DNA from: Deltaproteobacteria bacterium
Lineage (GTDB): Bacteria > Desulfobacterota > Desulfobacteria > Desulfobacterales > Desulfatibacillaceae
Length of the DNA stretch: 64,000 bases
Direction of reading: 5' to 3'
Assembly: GCA_016235345.1 (NCBI GenBank)
Contig: JACRLG010000024.1
Coordinates: 1 to 64,000, forward strand
Part shown: piece by piece, positions 43,294 to 51,824 of the stretch
Position numbering within the stretch: position 1 is the stretch's first letter
How the letters are laid out: each line of letters begins with the position of its first letter
Translations under genes and position numbers: made by a program
The notes under the pieces: generated by a model
The model's input: the letters and a program-made list of their open reading frames with translations, nothing else
What the model was told of the DNA's origin: nothing
Database searches by the model: none

Positions 43294-45849
43294 CTAATAT
43301 TTGGGAACGAGGCGCAATATGCTTGTGTAGGCCGCGTCCTGGAGCTTCTTGTCAAAGGGCATGTTGGTGTACCGGCGGAAACGCCACGCCTTGACGCCGT
43401 CCTCGTAGTGGGGGCTCGCGGGGTTGCCGGACTGGCCCGTGCTGTTCATTATAAAGAGAGGCTCCGGCCTTGAAAAATCCACCACCATGCGCATTTCGGG
43501 TATGTAGAGGGTGTCGAAATCAAGGCCGACCCTGTAGCCCGAAACGTTCAAGGTGTTGCAGTCGCCGCCCGCAGGAAACGGACCCACGTTGAAGTAGCCC
43601 GAAAGCGCGCGCATCCCCATGCGCTTTCCCATATCCATGTTCCGGGCCATCTTGCTGCCCTCGGTCTCGAAATAATAGGTGTGGAGCCTTCCCCATTTCC
43701 ACTCGTTCCTGTCCGCCCCCAGCCTTTGCTCCAGAAACTCCACGGCTTCCGCAAGGCTTTTTGCCAGAACCTGCGCCTTGGTTTCCTTTTCCGGGGTGCC
43801 GATGTCGTCGAAAAAGGGGCTTTCGTCCCCGCGCACCAGAAGATGATCCTCCTGGGCGCTGTAACTGGCATCCCCAAGGGCCAGAAACGAGTGCCACATG
43901 GCCGAGTCCGCAGGCCCAAGCTCGTCCGAAAAGGTGTTTAGGGTGAAACAGTGGTAAAAGGCCCCGAAAAGCGCCGCATTCGCCTCGTCAGCCCCCATGT
44001 CGCCGGTGTGTACCCTGAATTTCGCAAGGGCCTCCCTGGCCCGGCTTTTCTGCTGGTTGTTGGACCATCCGCCTATTTCGCGCATTATCTCGTCTGTTTG
44101 GTCCGAGTTGAAAAGAACGCGCTGTAGCTTGGGAATGAGGTTCGATACCTGATCGTACTGAAGGTCGAAGGATTTTTCGGCGGTGTGGGCCCTGTCCTTC
44201 GCAAGGACCTTGCCTATCCTCTGGACCCGTTCGGGCGAAAACCAGGAGGAGGAGAGCAGGGGCCCCGGTCCGGGCTCAGCCGCGCGGGCGTTTGCTGTGG
44301 CCAGAAAGCCCGCATCGGGATTGATGGAATAGGGCAGGGCCTCGTTGGGCACGAACCCGGTCCAGTCGTATTCGCCGGTCCAGCCCGGAGAGGGCGCGAG
44401 CCCCTGGCCCTTTTTGCGCACCGGATAGATGCCCGTGACCTGCCAGGCTATGTTGTCGCGGTCCCCGTAAACCATGTTCAGGGCCATTGAGCTTACGTTG
44501 CTTATGGCGGTTTTCGCCTCCGCCATGGTCTTGGCCCGGCCAAGGCTGAAAAAACCGTCGAAGGTGGCGTCCGTGGGCGACTGGGCCCATGAAAGGGCCA
44601 CGGCGTAAGACGTGGTGAGCTGTTCGGGAACCAGGACCATCTTGGAAGGGCCTCTAAGGGCCTGGTTGAGTATCGGGCCGTGAAGGGTCTCGTGAATCAC
44701 GCGGGTTACCGTTTTTCCGCCCTTTACGTGGAAAACCTCGGTGCGCTCCTTTGCGGGGACCCACTGCCCCTTGTAAAGGTAGCAGGTCTTGCCGTCCACC
44801 ACGGACAGCTTTTCAAGGAAAAGGTCCTGGTTGTCGGCCATGACCATTGTCATGCCCCAGGCAAGATGCCCGTTGTAGCCCGCAACCACCCCCGGAAGCC
44901 CGGCGGCGGAAATTCCTGCAGCGTCGTAGAGACCTTTGCAGCGGATGTGGACCAGTTTCCACAGGCTTGGCAGAGACACGTTGAGATGGGTGTCGTTGGC
45001 CACGATGGAGGCCCCTGAGGCCGTGCGGTCCTTGTAAACCGCCCAGTTGTTGGATGCGGCGATTCCCAGGGATTTTATGGACGTGATGGCCCGGCGCATG
45101 GATTCGGCCTGTTCCGCAGCTTCGGCCAGGCCCGGCCCCATGAGCCCGGCCAGTTTTTCGGCCTCGGAAAAACGAAGGGGCTCGTCGGGATAGACCGGAA
45201 CCAGCCACGCTGCCTTTTGGGGGCCGATTTTCTGCGCCACGTTCAGAAAGGCGATTTCCTCGCCAAGGTTTGTGGCAAGGCCCAGATTCATGATGTAGAA
45301 CACGTAAAGGCAGTCGATGGGCCGCCAGGGATCGGGCTTGTAGCCGGAAAGGGAAAGATCGGGCGGAAGTTTTTTCGCGGTCCAGAGATAGGCGTTCACC
45401 CCACGGCTGTAGGCCGAAAGTATCTGCCGTAAATACGGGCTGGCGTTGTCCAGCGCCGTCTGCGCCCGCTCCTTGAGGTTTAAGGTCCTCATGAAAAGGT
45501 CGATTTCAAGGGTTTCCCTGCCTGCCATCTCGCTTAAGCGGCCCTGGGCGGTGAGGGAGTTTCCCACCATCTGGGCGAGCCTGTCCGAAGCATCTGCGTA
45601 ACCGTTGGCGAAAACGCAGTCGGTGATGGTGTCCGCCTCGATCAGGGGAATTCCCATTGAGTCGCGCTTTATGGTGGCGCCTTTTTCCATTCCGGGCAGG
45701 GTGACCTCACCCGTCTGGGGGCCAAGGCTCGGCTCGTAGGTGGCTGTAAGAAAGCCATGACAACCGGTGAGGGTGAAAAGGAAAAGCGATGCCGCAACGG
45801 CTATGAGCCCGGAACGGACGCGGGAAGGCCTGAGATTGTCTCGATTCAT
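43294..45849 (-). CDS. Penicillin acylase family lipoprotein
   Basis: 851-aa Ntn hydrolase precursor. The signal peptide ends in FLFTLTGC, a lipobox. The alpha region (IKRDSMGIPLIEADTITDCV, RLSEMAGRETLEIDLFMRTL) is followed by the beta-chain start SNNWAVYKDRTASGASIVAN at ~264, whose Ser becomes the N-terminal nucleophile after self-cleavage; ANDTHL and SLPGVVAGYNGHLAWGMT follow as usual. Natural substrates of such enzymes are often N-acyl-homoserine lactones or acyl amides; this one is not known. Monocistronic by position. Confidence 0.9.
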   Translation of the reverse strand: MNRDNLRPSRVRSGLIAVAASLFLFTLTGCHGFLTATYEPSLGPQTGEVTLPGMEKGATIKRDSMGIPLIEADTITDCVFANGYADASDRLAQMVGNSLTAQGRLSEMAGRETLEIDLFMRTLNLKERAQTALDNASPYLRQILSAYSRGVNAYLWTAKKLPPDLSLSGYKPDPWRPIDCLYVFYIMNLGLATNLGEEIAFLNVAQKIGPQKAAWLVPVYPDEPLRFSEAEKLAGLMGPGLAEAAEQAESMRRAITSIKSLGIAASNNWAVYKDRTASGASIVANDTHLNVSLPSLWKLVHIRCKGLYDAAGISAAGLPGVVAGYNGHLAWGMTMVMADNQDLFLEKLSVVDGKTCYLYKGQWVPAKERTEVFHVKGGKTVTRVIHETLHGPILNQALRGPSKMVLVPEQLTTSYAVALSWAQSPTDATFDGFFSLGRAKTMAEAKTAISNVSSMALNMVYGDRDNIAWQVTGIYPVRKKGQGLAPSPGWTGEYDWTGFVPNEALPYSINPDAGFLATANARAAEPGPGPLLSSSWFSPERVQRIGKVLAKDRAHTAEKSFDLQYDQVSNLIPKLQRVLFNSDQTDEIMREIGGWSNNQQKSRAREALAKFRVHTGDMGADEANAALFGAFYHCFTLNTFSDELGPADSAMWHSFLALGDASYSAQEDHLLVRGDESPFFDDIGTPEKETKAQVLAKSLAEAVEFLEQRLGADRNEWKWGRLHTYYFETEGSKMARNMDMGKRMGMRALSGYFNVGPFPAGGDCNTLNVSGYRVGLDFDTLYIPEMRMVVDFSRPEPLFIMNSTGQSGNPASPHYEDGVKAWRFRRYTNMPFDKKLQDAAYTSILRLVPKY

Positions 45850-45996
45850 GTGTGATAGCGCCCCTTTGATTTTGGCGGCATTATAAGGGCATGGAAGCCC
45901 TTACGTCAAGCAAGGGGGACTTTCGGCTCCCTTTGTCAGGCCCCTGCCATGAGAGAGGCTGGTATGGCGATTCGTTCCCAAGGTCCTGACAAGGCC

Positions 45997-47400
45997 CTAA
46001 GTTTTCGCCGGATGCCCGTCTTTCGAGCCACCGGACAGGTTTTTGGCGGACGGGGCAAAGACAAAGTAAAGGAGCCGGAAGACCTTCGCCCTGTACTCGT
46101 CGGAATTCGGGGCCACGCCAAGAAGGCCCGCAGTGTAATCCGGCGCGCCCGCCAGGCTGTAGCCCGCCGTGACCACCGAATAAAGCCAGCGGTTGAGGTC
46201 CGGGGTCGGCGCGTCCATGCCCTTTGGAACGTTCTTCACGGCCATGTCCAGCATCCCTGAATGGACCTTGGACATGTGAACGAAGCCGGAAAGATGCTCG
46301 TATATTTCGTAATTGGCGGTGTTGCGGGTAAGAAGGCCAATGGTGTCGCGGTTCTCGAAGCAGTATTCCAGCCCATTTTGAAGCAGGGTCCGAAATATCC
46401 CGTCCGGCGGCAGTCCTTTAAGGCCCGCCTGCCAGTTACCCAGGGCCTTAATGAAATCGCCGTAAGCCTGCCGCGCCACCGCCTCGAACAGGGCGTCCTT
46501 GCTGGGGTAGAGGTGGTGGATAAGGGAGTGGTCAAAGGAGCCCGCGCTTCCCACCATGCGGATGGTGGCCTCGTCGTAGGCGTGTGAAGAAAAGACCTTC
46601 TTGGCCGCCTTCAATATCCGCTGCCGGGCCTTTTCGCCGCGCGTCCTTTTTTGGGGCGGGCCTGGAAGAGGGCTTGCCGAAAGCGCGGAAAATTGGGGCA
46701 AGGCGGCCTGCCGTGCCCCGGCTTCGCGGGCTTTCCCGGAAGAGACCTCCCTTAAAAGCGGCTCGAACAGGAAGACCACCGTCTCCCTCGCCCACCTTTT
46801 GTAATCCTCGGCGGAAAGCCCCAGCACGTTCCGGTGAAAGGCCATCGCCCCCACGTACTGGGAAACGATGAGGGTGAAGGCCAGCATGAGCATTGACGCC
46901 TCATCCTCCAAAGCATCGCCCAGAAGGCTTTCGCGCGCCAGGGCTATGATCTTTTCCTGCACCTTTTTCATGCGGAAAAGGCCGGGGCCTGGCGTTTTTG
47001 GCGATTCGGCGTCAGCCGCGTTCAACAGAAGAAGCCTGTAGGGGGCGGGATGCAAAAAGCCCTGGAGCACGACTCCGTTCAGGTAGAAATTCGCGCGCAA
47101 CTCCGGCGGCAGGGCCCTCAAGGCCTCGAAAAATTCGGGGTGGCTTTCGAGGATTTCCTTTTCAAGCGCCTCGGAGACCTCGTCGAAAAGGGCGGTCTTG
47201 GAGCCGAAGTAATGCAGAAGCAGCGGGTGCCGGACTCCAGCCTCTTCCGCGATGATGCGCAGGCTCGCCGAGCGGAAGGGCATTCGGGTGAACACCGACC
47301 TGGCCGCGTCCAGTATCCGCTGCCGGGTTTCCCCGCCCTTGACTGCGTTTCTCTTTCTGGGATCAGGCAGAAGGTTTTCTTCGGTTCGGTCGATTTTCAA
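45997..47400 (-). CDS. Tandem TetR regulator (two fused TetR repressors)
   Basis: 467 aa containing two complete TetR-type units. The first HTH is TRQRILDAARSVFTRM...RIIAEEAGVRHPLLLHYFGSK (~25-70); the second is ARQRILKAAKKVFSSHAYDE...HSLIHHLYPSKDALFEAV (~255-305). Each is followed by its own helical ligand/dimer domain, joined by a Pro/Ala linker. TTG 47400 is chosen because GGAG lies 6 bases before; TTG 47427 is an alternative. It is divergent from an acyl-CoA dehydrogenase, suggesting acyl-CoA-responsive control of that operon. Single-unit TetR proteins are ~200 aa, so the fusion is unusual. Confidence 0.82.
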   Translation of the reverse strand: MKIDRTEENLLPDPRKRNAVKGGETRQRILDAARSVFTRMPFRSASLRIIAEEAGVRHPLLLHYFGSKTALFDEVSEALEKEILESHPEFFEALRALPPELRANFYLNGVVLQGFLHPAPYRLLLLNAADAESPKTPGPGLFRMKKVQEKIIALARESLLGDALEDEASMLMLAFTLIVSQYVGAMAFHRNVLGLSAEDYKRWARETVVFLFEPLLREVSSGKAREAGARQAALPQFSALSASPLPGPPQKRTRGEKARQRILKAAKKVFSSHAYDEATIRMVGSAGSFDHSLIHHLYPSKDALFEAVARQAYGDFIKALGNWQAGLKGLPPDGIFRTLLQNGLEYCFENRDTIGLLTRNTANYEIYEHLSGFVHMSKVHSGMLDMAVKNVPKGMDAPTPDLNRWLYSVVTAGYSLAGAPDYTAGLLGVAPNSDEYRAKVFRLLYFVFAPSAKNLSGGSKDGHPAKT

Positions 47401-47483
47401 AAGCCGCTCCACTGGAAAGATTTTCAAAAACCTGAAATCTTTGAGGGTTTCATATCACAGCCGGGGTTTTCGCGTAAAGAAAT

Positions 47484-47554
47484 TTTACCGTTTGTGGATT
47501 TTTCTTGACAGGGCGGGGGAGAATGGCGCATATAAAATTTACCGCTTGTGGATT
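47484..47554 (+). promoter_or_regulatory. Promoter flanked by two direct repeats (candidate TetR operators)
   Basis: TTTACCG-TTTGTGGATT at 47484-47500 and TTTACCG-CTTGTGGATT at 47538-47554 match at 16 of 17 bases and are 54 bp apart, about five helical turns. Between them are TTGACA (47505-47510) as -35 and CATATAAA (from 47529) as -10 of a plus-strand promoter for the acyl-CoA dehydrogenase gene. Repression by the divergent double-TetR protein is inferred. Confidence 0.6.
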
Positions 47555-47604
47555 ATGGCAAGGGGGATTCCCTGTCTTGAACAGCATAAGAAAGGAGAAA
47601 GCCC

Positions 47605-49200
47605 ATGTCCCTTCCTGATAGAAACAATCCTTACAGCTTCAACCCCTTTCTTGAATGGCGGAAAAAAGCCGATTACTACGAAGAGGACGCCTTCCTCAAA
47701 AAGATGATCCGCCTCTACGCCGGAGACGGGGCCGACAAGGTGGAGCGGGAGGCTCGGGAATTCTCCAAAAAGGCATCTTTCCGGTGGCGGGATTTTTCCG
47801 AAAGGATAGCAACCCCGGACAGGCGGCCAGCCATGATGCATTACGACGGCCACGGAAACCGCATCGACCGTATAGTGCGCCCGTATGAAACCGAGGTCAT
47901 GGAAAGGGAGGTCTTTTCCGAGGCATGGTTTTCGCATAAAACCTCGGCCTGGACCCGTTTCGTAAAGTTCTACCTTTTAAGCCAGAACGGCGAGGCCGGG
48001 GTATCCTGCCCTTTGACCTGCACCTGGGGCCTTGCCTCGGTTCTGGAAAAATTCGCCGACACCCCCGAAACCCGGCATATTCTTCGCCACATAAAAGACG
48101 GCATGGAAGGCGATTTCGCCATCGGCGCGCAGTTCGTCTCCGAAATCCAGGGCGGAAGCGACGTTCCGGCCAATCTCCTGGAAGCCGTGGAGGAAAACGG
48201 CCAGTGGCGTCTTTACGGCGCCAAGTTTTTCTGCTCCGCCGCACACGCCGACTACGCCGCCATAACCGCCAAGCCGAGGGGCTCCGAAACCGTGGCTCTT
48301 TTCGTTTTGCCCATGTGGCTTCCGGGCGACAAGGAAAGGGAAATCCGCAACTCCTGCACAATTGACCGCATCAAGTGGAAGATGGGCACGGCAGAGCTTC
48401 CCACAGCCGAGATGACCTTCAACGGCTCGCTGGCCTATCCCGTGGGGCCCTTGAACCGGGGAGTGGCCAGCGTGGTGGGCATCGTGCTCACCTATTCGCG
48501 CCTGGCCATCGCCATCGGTATGGCGGGCGGCATGGCCCGTGGCCTGCGGGAAATCAAAAAGTACGCGGAATTCCGCACCGTCTTCGGCATGGCCATCAAG
48601 GACTGGCCCATGGCCGCTGTCCAGCTCCGGAAAAACGAGCGCTACGCCCTTCGCACCATAGCGGGAAACTTCGCGGTCTATGAAAAGTTCATTGATCTGC
48701 CCGGCGGCCTTGCCCTGGGCCTTGCCACCGACGAGCCCTTGGCCCTCAAAAGGCGGCGCTTCGACGTCCGCCAGCTCGTGATGCTCCAGAAGATAACCGT
48801 GGCCCAAGACGCCTGCGACATGTCCCGCCTGGGGATCAGCGTTTTCGGCGGGCACGGGGTGATGGAGGACTTCTCCTCCTTTCCGCGCATGTTCCGGGAC
48901 GGGCTCGTGAACGAGTTGTGGGAGGGCCCGCGAAACGTGCTTCTCACCCAGCTTTTTTTGGATTTCCAGCGCGCGCGCTCCTGGTATCCGCCGGAGGAAT
49001 TCATCGGTTGCATCATGAAAGGCGCGGACGAAGCCCTTGTGGACGAATACGGAAAAGAGCTTTTGGATCTGATGCAGACCCCGCACTTTTTCGACATGGA
49101 CGAGAAAACCATGGACGTCTGCGAGAGGTGGGACGATTTCTGCGCAAGGCTCTTCCACGCCTACCAGGACCTTGCCCTGGCCAGGGCGGAGAGCGCCTGA
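47605..49200 (+). CDS. Acyl-CoA dehydrogenase family protein
   Basis: 531 aa, longer than ordinary ~380-aa acyl-CoA dehydrogenases and closer to AidB-like members. FAD-contact stretch SEIQGGSDVPANLLEAVEE, the middle beta domain (WRLYGAKFFCSAAHADYAAI), and the C-terminal helical domain with catalytic Glu in VNELWEGPRNVLLTQLF are present. AAGGAG precedes ATG 47605. First gene of a likely operon with two 2-hydroxyacyl-CoA dehydratase subunits, under the TTGACA promoter flanked by repeats. The substrate is probably an acyl-CoA of the same pathway. Confidence 0.87.
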   Translation: MSLPDRNNPYSFNPFLEWRKKADYYEEDAFLKKMIRLYAGDGADKVEREAREFSKKASFRWRDFSERIATPDRRPAMMHYDGHGNRIDRIVRPYETEVMEREVFSEAWFSHKTSAWTRFVKFYLLSQNGEAGVSCPLTCTWGLASVLEKFADTPETRHILRHIKDGMEGDFAIGAQFVSEIQGGSDVPANLLEAVEENGQWRLYGAKFFCSAAHADYAAITAKPRGSETVALFVLPMWLPGDKEREIRNSCTIDRIKWKMGTAELPTAEMTFNGSLAYPVGPLNRGVASVVGIVLTYSRLAIAIGMAGGMARGLREIKKYAEFRTVFGMAIKDWPMAAVQLRKNERYALRTIAGNFAVYEKFIDLPGGLALGLATDEPLALKRRRFDVRQLVMLQKITVAQDACDMSRLGISVFGGHGVMEDFSSFPRMFRDGLVNELWEGPRNVLLTQLFLDFQRARSWYPPEEFIGCIMKGADEALVDEYGKELLDLMQTPHFFDMDEKTMDVCERWDDFCARLFHAYQDLALARAESA

Positions 49201-49236
49201 ATTTTCGCACGCACCATAAACAGGAGACGAACCCTC

Positions 49237-50385
49237 ATGGAATCCGCCCGGAACACACTTTTGCGCCTCAAAAGCGAGGGGCGAAAGATAATCGGCTGCT
49301 TTCCCCTATATCCGCCCCTGGAGCTTTTGCACAGCATGGGCCTGGTCCCGGTGGTGCTGTGGGGGCTTTCGGACGGAGTCCGCGCAACCCCGGACGCGGA
49401 CGGGCGCATCCAGAACTACGCCTGCTCGGTGGCAAGAAGGCTCGCCCAGTTCGTGATGGCGGAGGGGAAAGACCTCCTGGACGGCCTTTTTTTCTACAAC
49501 GCCTGCGACACCCTGCGGAACCTGCCCGAAATCCTTCTTGAGGGCGTGGCCGAATCGGGAGCCGCGCCCCTTCCCATGTTTCGGATGCACGTCCCCATGA
49601 CGCCTCCTGCCCAGGCCGATTCTTCGGAGTATCTGCGAAACGAGGTGCGAAACCTCATCGCAAGCCTTGAAAAACACAGTGGATTGGAGTTTTCCGAAGA
49701 GCGCTTCGCCCGAAGCGCCGAGCTTTATTCGAGTATGCGAAATCTTTGCAGGCTGCTGGAGGCTGCGGTCGCGGAACGGCGCCTGGGCTTTGCGGATTTC
49801 TGCGAAACCCTTTCATCCGCCAATTTCCTGCCGGTGGAGGATCAGATCGCGCTCCTCAAATCAAGGCTCGCCTCGCTTCCGCCCGATCCCGCGCCCAAAA
49901 ACTTTGCGGGCCGGGTAATCGTAAGCGGAATCCTGCCGCCGCCTTTGGCTGTCTGCCGACTGATGGATCAGGCCGGACTGCTGGTTGCGGGAAATGACGT
50001 CGCATCCCTTTTCCGTTCCTACGCCGTGGCTCCCTCAGATTGGAAGGATGCGGCTGATTATTACGTGCGCTTTTACCAGGGCCATTTTCCCTGCACCACC
50101 CTCTTGAACCTTGCCGAAAGGCGCATGGAGGCGGTGATGGCCCTGGCCTTGGAAAAAGGAGCGGACGGATTCGTGTTCGTTGGCGAAAAATTCTGCGAAT
50201 ACGAGTACTTCGAGATTCCAGACATGGAAAATCTTTTAAGAAAAAATGGCCTTGCCACCCTGGCGATAGAAATTTCGCTGGATGACGAGGATAACGTCGA
50301 AGCATACAGAACTCGCATGGAGGCCTTTTCCGAAGTGCTTTTAGAGCGGAACAGGCCCAAAAAACCGGAAGGGGTGCGGTCATGA
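49237..50385 (+). CDS. 2-hydroxyacyl-CoA dehydratase family subunit (first)
   Basis: 382 aa of the HgdB/BcrC/FldBC superfamily. The three conserved cysteine positions for the [4Fe-4S] cluster are visible: IIGCFPLYPPLELLHSMG, NYACSVARRLAQF and FFYNACDTLRNLPE. The C-terminal half has GFVFVGEKFCEYEYFEIPD. With its partner it should form the heterodimer that dehydrates 2-hydroxyacyl-CoA or reduces an aromatic CoA ester by radical chemistry. The activator ATPase (HgdC type) is not in the window. It overlaps the next gene by 4 bases. Confidence 0.87.
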   Translation: MESARNTLLRLKSEGRKIIGCFPLYPPLELLHSMGLVPVVLWGLSDGVRATPDADGRIQNYACSVARRLAQFVMAEGKDLLDGLFFYNACDTLRNLPEILLEGVAESGAAPLPMFRMHVPMTPPAQADSSEYLRNEVRNLIASLEKHSGLEFSEERFARSAELYSSMRNLCRLLEAAVAERRLGFADFCETLSSANFLPVEDQIALLKSRLASLPPDPAPKNFAGRVIVSGILPPPLAVCRLMDQAGLLVAGNDVASLFRSYAVAPSDWKDAADYYVRFYQGHFPCTTLLNLAERRMEAVMALALEKGADGFVFVGEKFCEYEYFEIPDMENLLRKNGLATLAIEISLDDEDNVEAYRTRMEAFSEVLLERNRPKKPEGVRS

Positions 50386-51632
50386 CCAGGAAGAAAACGA
50401 ACGCCGGAAGGCATCTTTCGGAACTCCTCATGAACGCCTACATGGGGGCACACACAAGGGCGGCTGAAGGGGCCTTCGTGATCTGGGGGGCCATAGTGGT
50501 GCCTTCCGAAATATTCAGGGGTTTTGAAAACGTGGTGTACTGCGTGCCCGAAAGCCACGCGGCCCTGTGCGCGGCCAAGGGGGACGGCGCGAGACAGGGC
50601 GAAAAGGCCGAGGCCCTTGGTTATTCCATGGACCTTTGCTCCTACGCCCGCATAGACATCGGCTCGGTTTCGGACGGCGGAAAGGATTCCCCCACTTTCG
50701 GGCTGCCGAAACCGCATCTGCTGGTCTCCGACAACAACAACTGCTCGCTTCTGGTCAAGTGGTTCGACGTTCACAAAAGGTCCATGCAGATCCCCCACTT
50801 CATAATAGACGTGCCCTTCTGCTACGGCCCCCAAGCGGAAAAGGACACCGCCTACATCCTAAGCCAGTTCAAGGACCTGATCCGCACGGTGGAGAAGCTC
50901 TCCGGCCAGCCTTTCCGCGAGGAAAAATTTCACGAGGCCATGCTCTACACGGCGAGCGGGATTTTGGACTGGAAGCGCTTCATGGCCTGTGCGAAAAACA
51001 AGCCCTCCGGCATCACGGTCTTTGATTCATTCGTGCAGATGGCCCCGTTTTTCACCTCGCGGGGAACTTTGGAATTCGCCGAGCACTACAGGCTTTTGGC
51101 GGACGAGGCGGAAGATAACGTCAGAAACGGAATCTTCCCGGTTCCCGATGAAAAGTACCGGCTCATGTGGGACAACATCGCCCCCTGGCACCAGCTTGGG
51201 AAGATGAGCCGCCGCCTCACCGAGCTTGGCGCAAACATCGTGGCCGCCCCCTACACATCCTGCATCGGCGCAAAGGAGGGCTCCCACGCTCTCGTATCCT
51301 TTGACCAAAACCAGGACCCCCTGTGGTGCCTGGCCAGAACCCAGAACAACTCGGTCTGCCCCTATGGCTTAAATCTCCGCGCCTCGGCCATGAACTCCAC
51401 CATAAGGGAAATCGGCATAGACGGGGTGGTCTTCGCCAGCAACCGAAGCTGCAAGGTTTTCTCGGTGATGCAGATGGACCTTCAAAAGCGGGTGAGGAAG
51501 GAGCACGGCATCCCGACGGTGATGATAGACGTGGACCACGCCGACGTACGGCAGTTTTCCGAGGAGGGGGTTTACGTGCGCCTTTCAGCCCTTCTGGAAT
51601 CCATCGACGCCCGGCGGGCCGAGGGGCTTTGA
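50382..51632 (+). CDS. 2-hydroxyacyl-CoA dehydratase family subunit (second)
   Basis: 416-aa partner subunit of the same family. Cysteine positions are VVYCVPESHAALCAAK, MDLCSYARIDIGS and SDNNNCSLLVKWFD; DVPFCYGP and GIDGVVFASNRSCKVFSVMQ are further family stretches. Translational overlap with the preceding subunit implies equal production. Benzoyl-CoA reductase-type and hydroxyacyl dehydratase-type functions cannot be told apart here. Confidence 0.87.
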   Translation: MTRKKTNAGRHLSELLMNAYMGAHTRAAEGAFVIWGAIVVPSEIFRGFENVVYCVPESHAALCAAKGDGARQGEKAEALGYSMDLCSYARIDIGSVSDGGKDSPTFGLPKPHLLVSDNNNCSLLVKWFDVHKRSMQIPHFIIDVPFCYGPQAEKDTAYILSQFKDLIRTVEKLSGQPFREEKFHEAMLYTASGILDWKRFMACAKNKPSGITVFDSFVQMAPFFTSRGTLEFAEHYRLLADEAEDNVRNGIFPVPDEKYRLMWDNIAPWHQLGKMSRRLTELGANIVAAPYTSCIGAKEGSHALVSFDQNQDPLWCLARTQNNSVCPYGLNLRASAMNSTIREIGIDGVVFASNRSCKVFSVMQMDLQKRVRKEHGIPTVMIDVDHADVRQFSEEGVYVRLSALLESIDARRAEGL

Positions 51633-51673
51633 AACCTTGTAGGAATTGCCGGCAAAAAAAATGCGGCGCGGTC

Positions 51674-51740
51674 GATATTAAGCGGAGCATGATTCTTTTT
51701 CGTTTTTAAAGGAATCTATCCGAGGAGAGAAATACTACAA
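51674..51740 (+). repeat. Dispersed repeat family 1, copy D
   Basis: GATATTAAGCGGAGCATGAT then TCTTTTTCGTTTTTAAAGGA and GAGAGAAATACTAC align with copy A and B blocks; the distal hairpin is missing. It lies between the dehydratase operon and the convergent purine permease gene. Confidence 0.7.
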
Positions 51741-51824
51741 TCCACCACCTCCAACGTTTCTGGGAGTTCGAAAAATGGAACTAAACCCTGCTCCCCGTAA
51801 TACCATGCCTTTGTCGGCTTTCCG

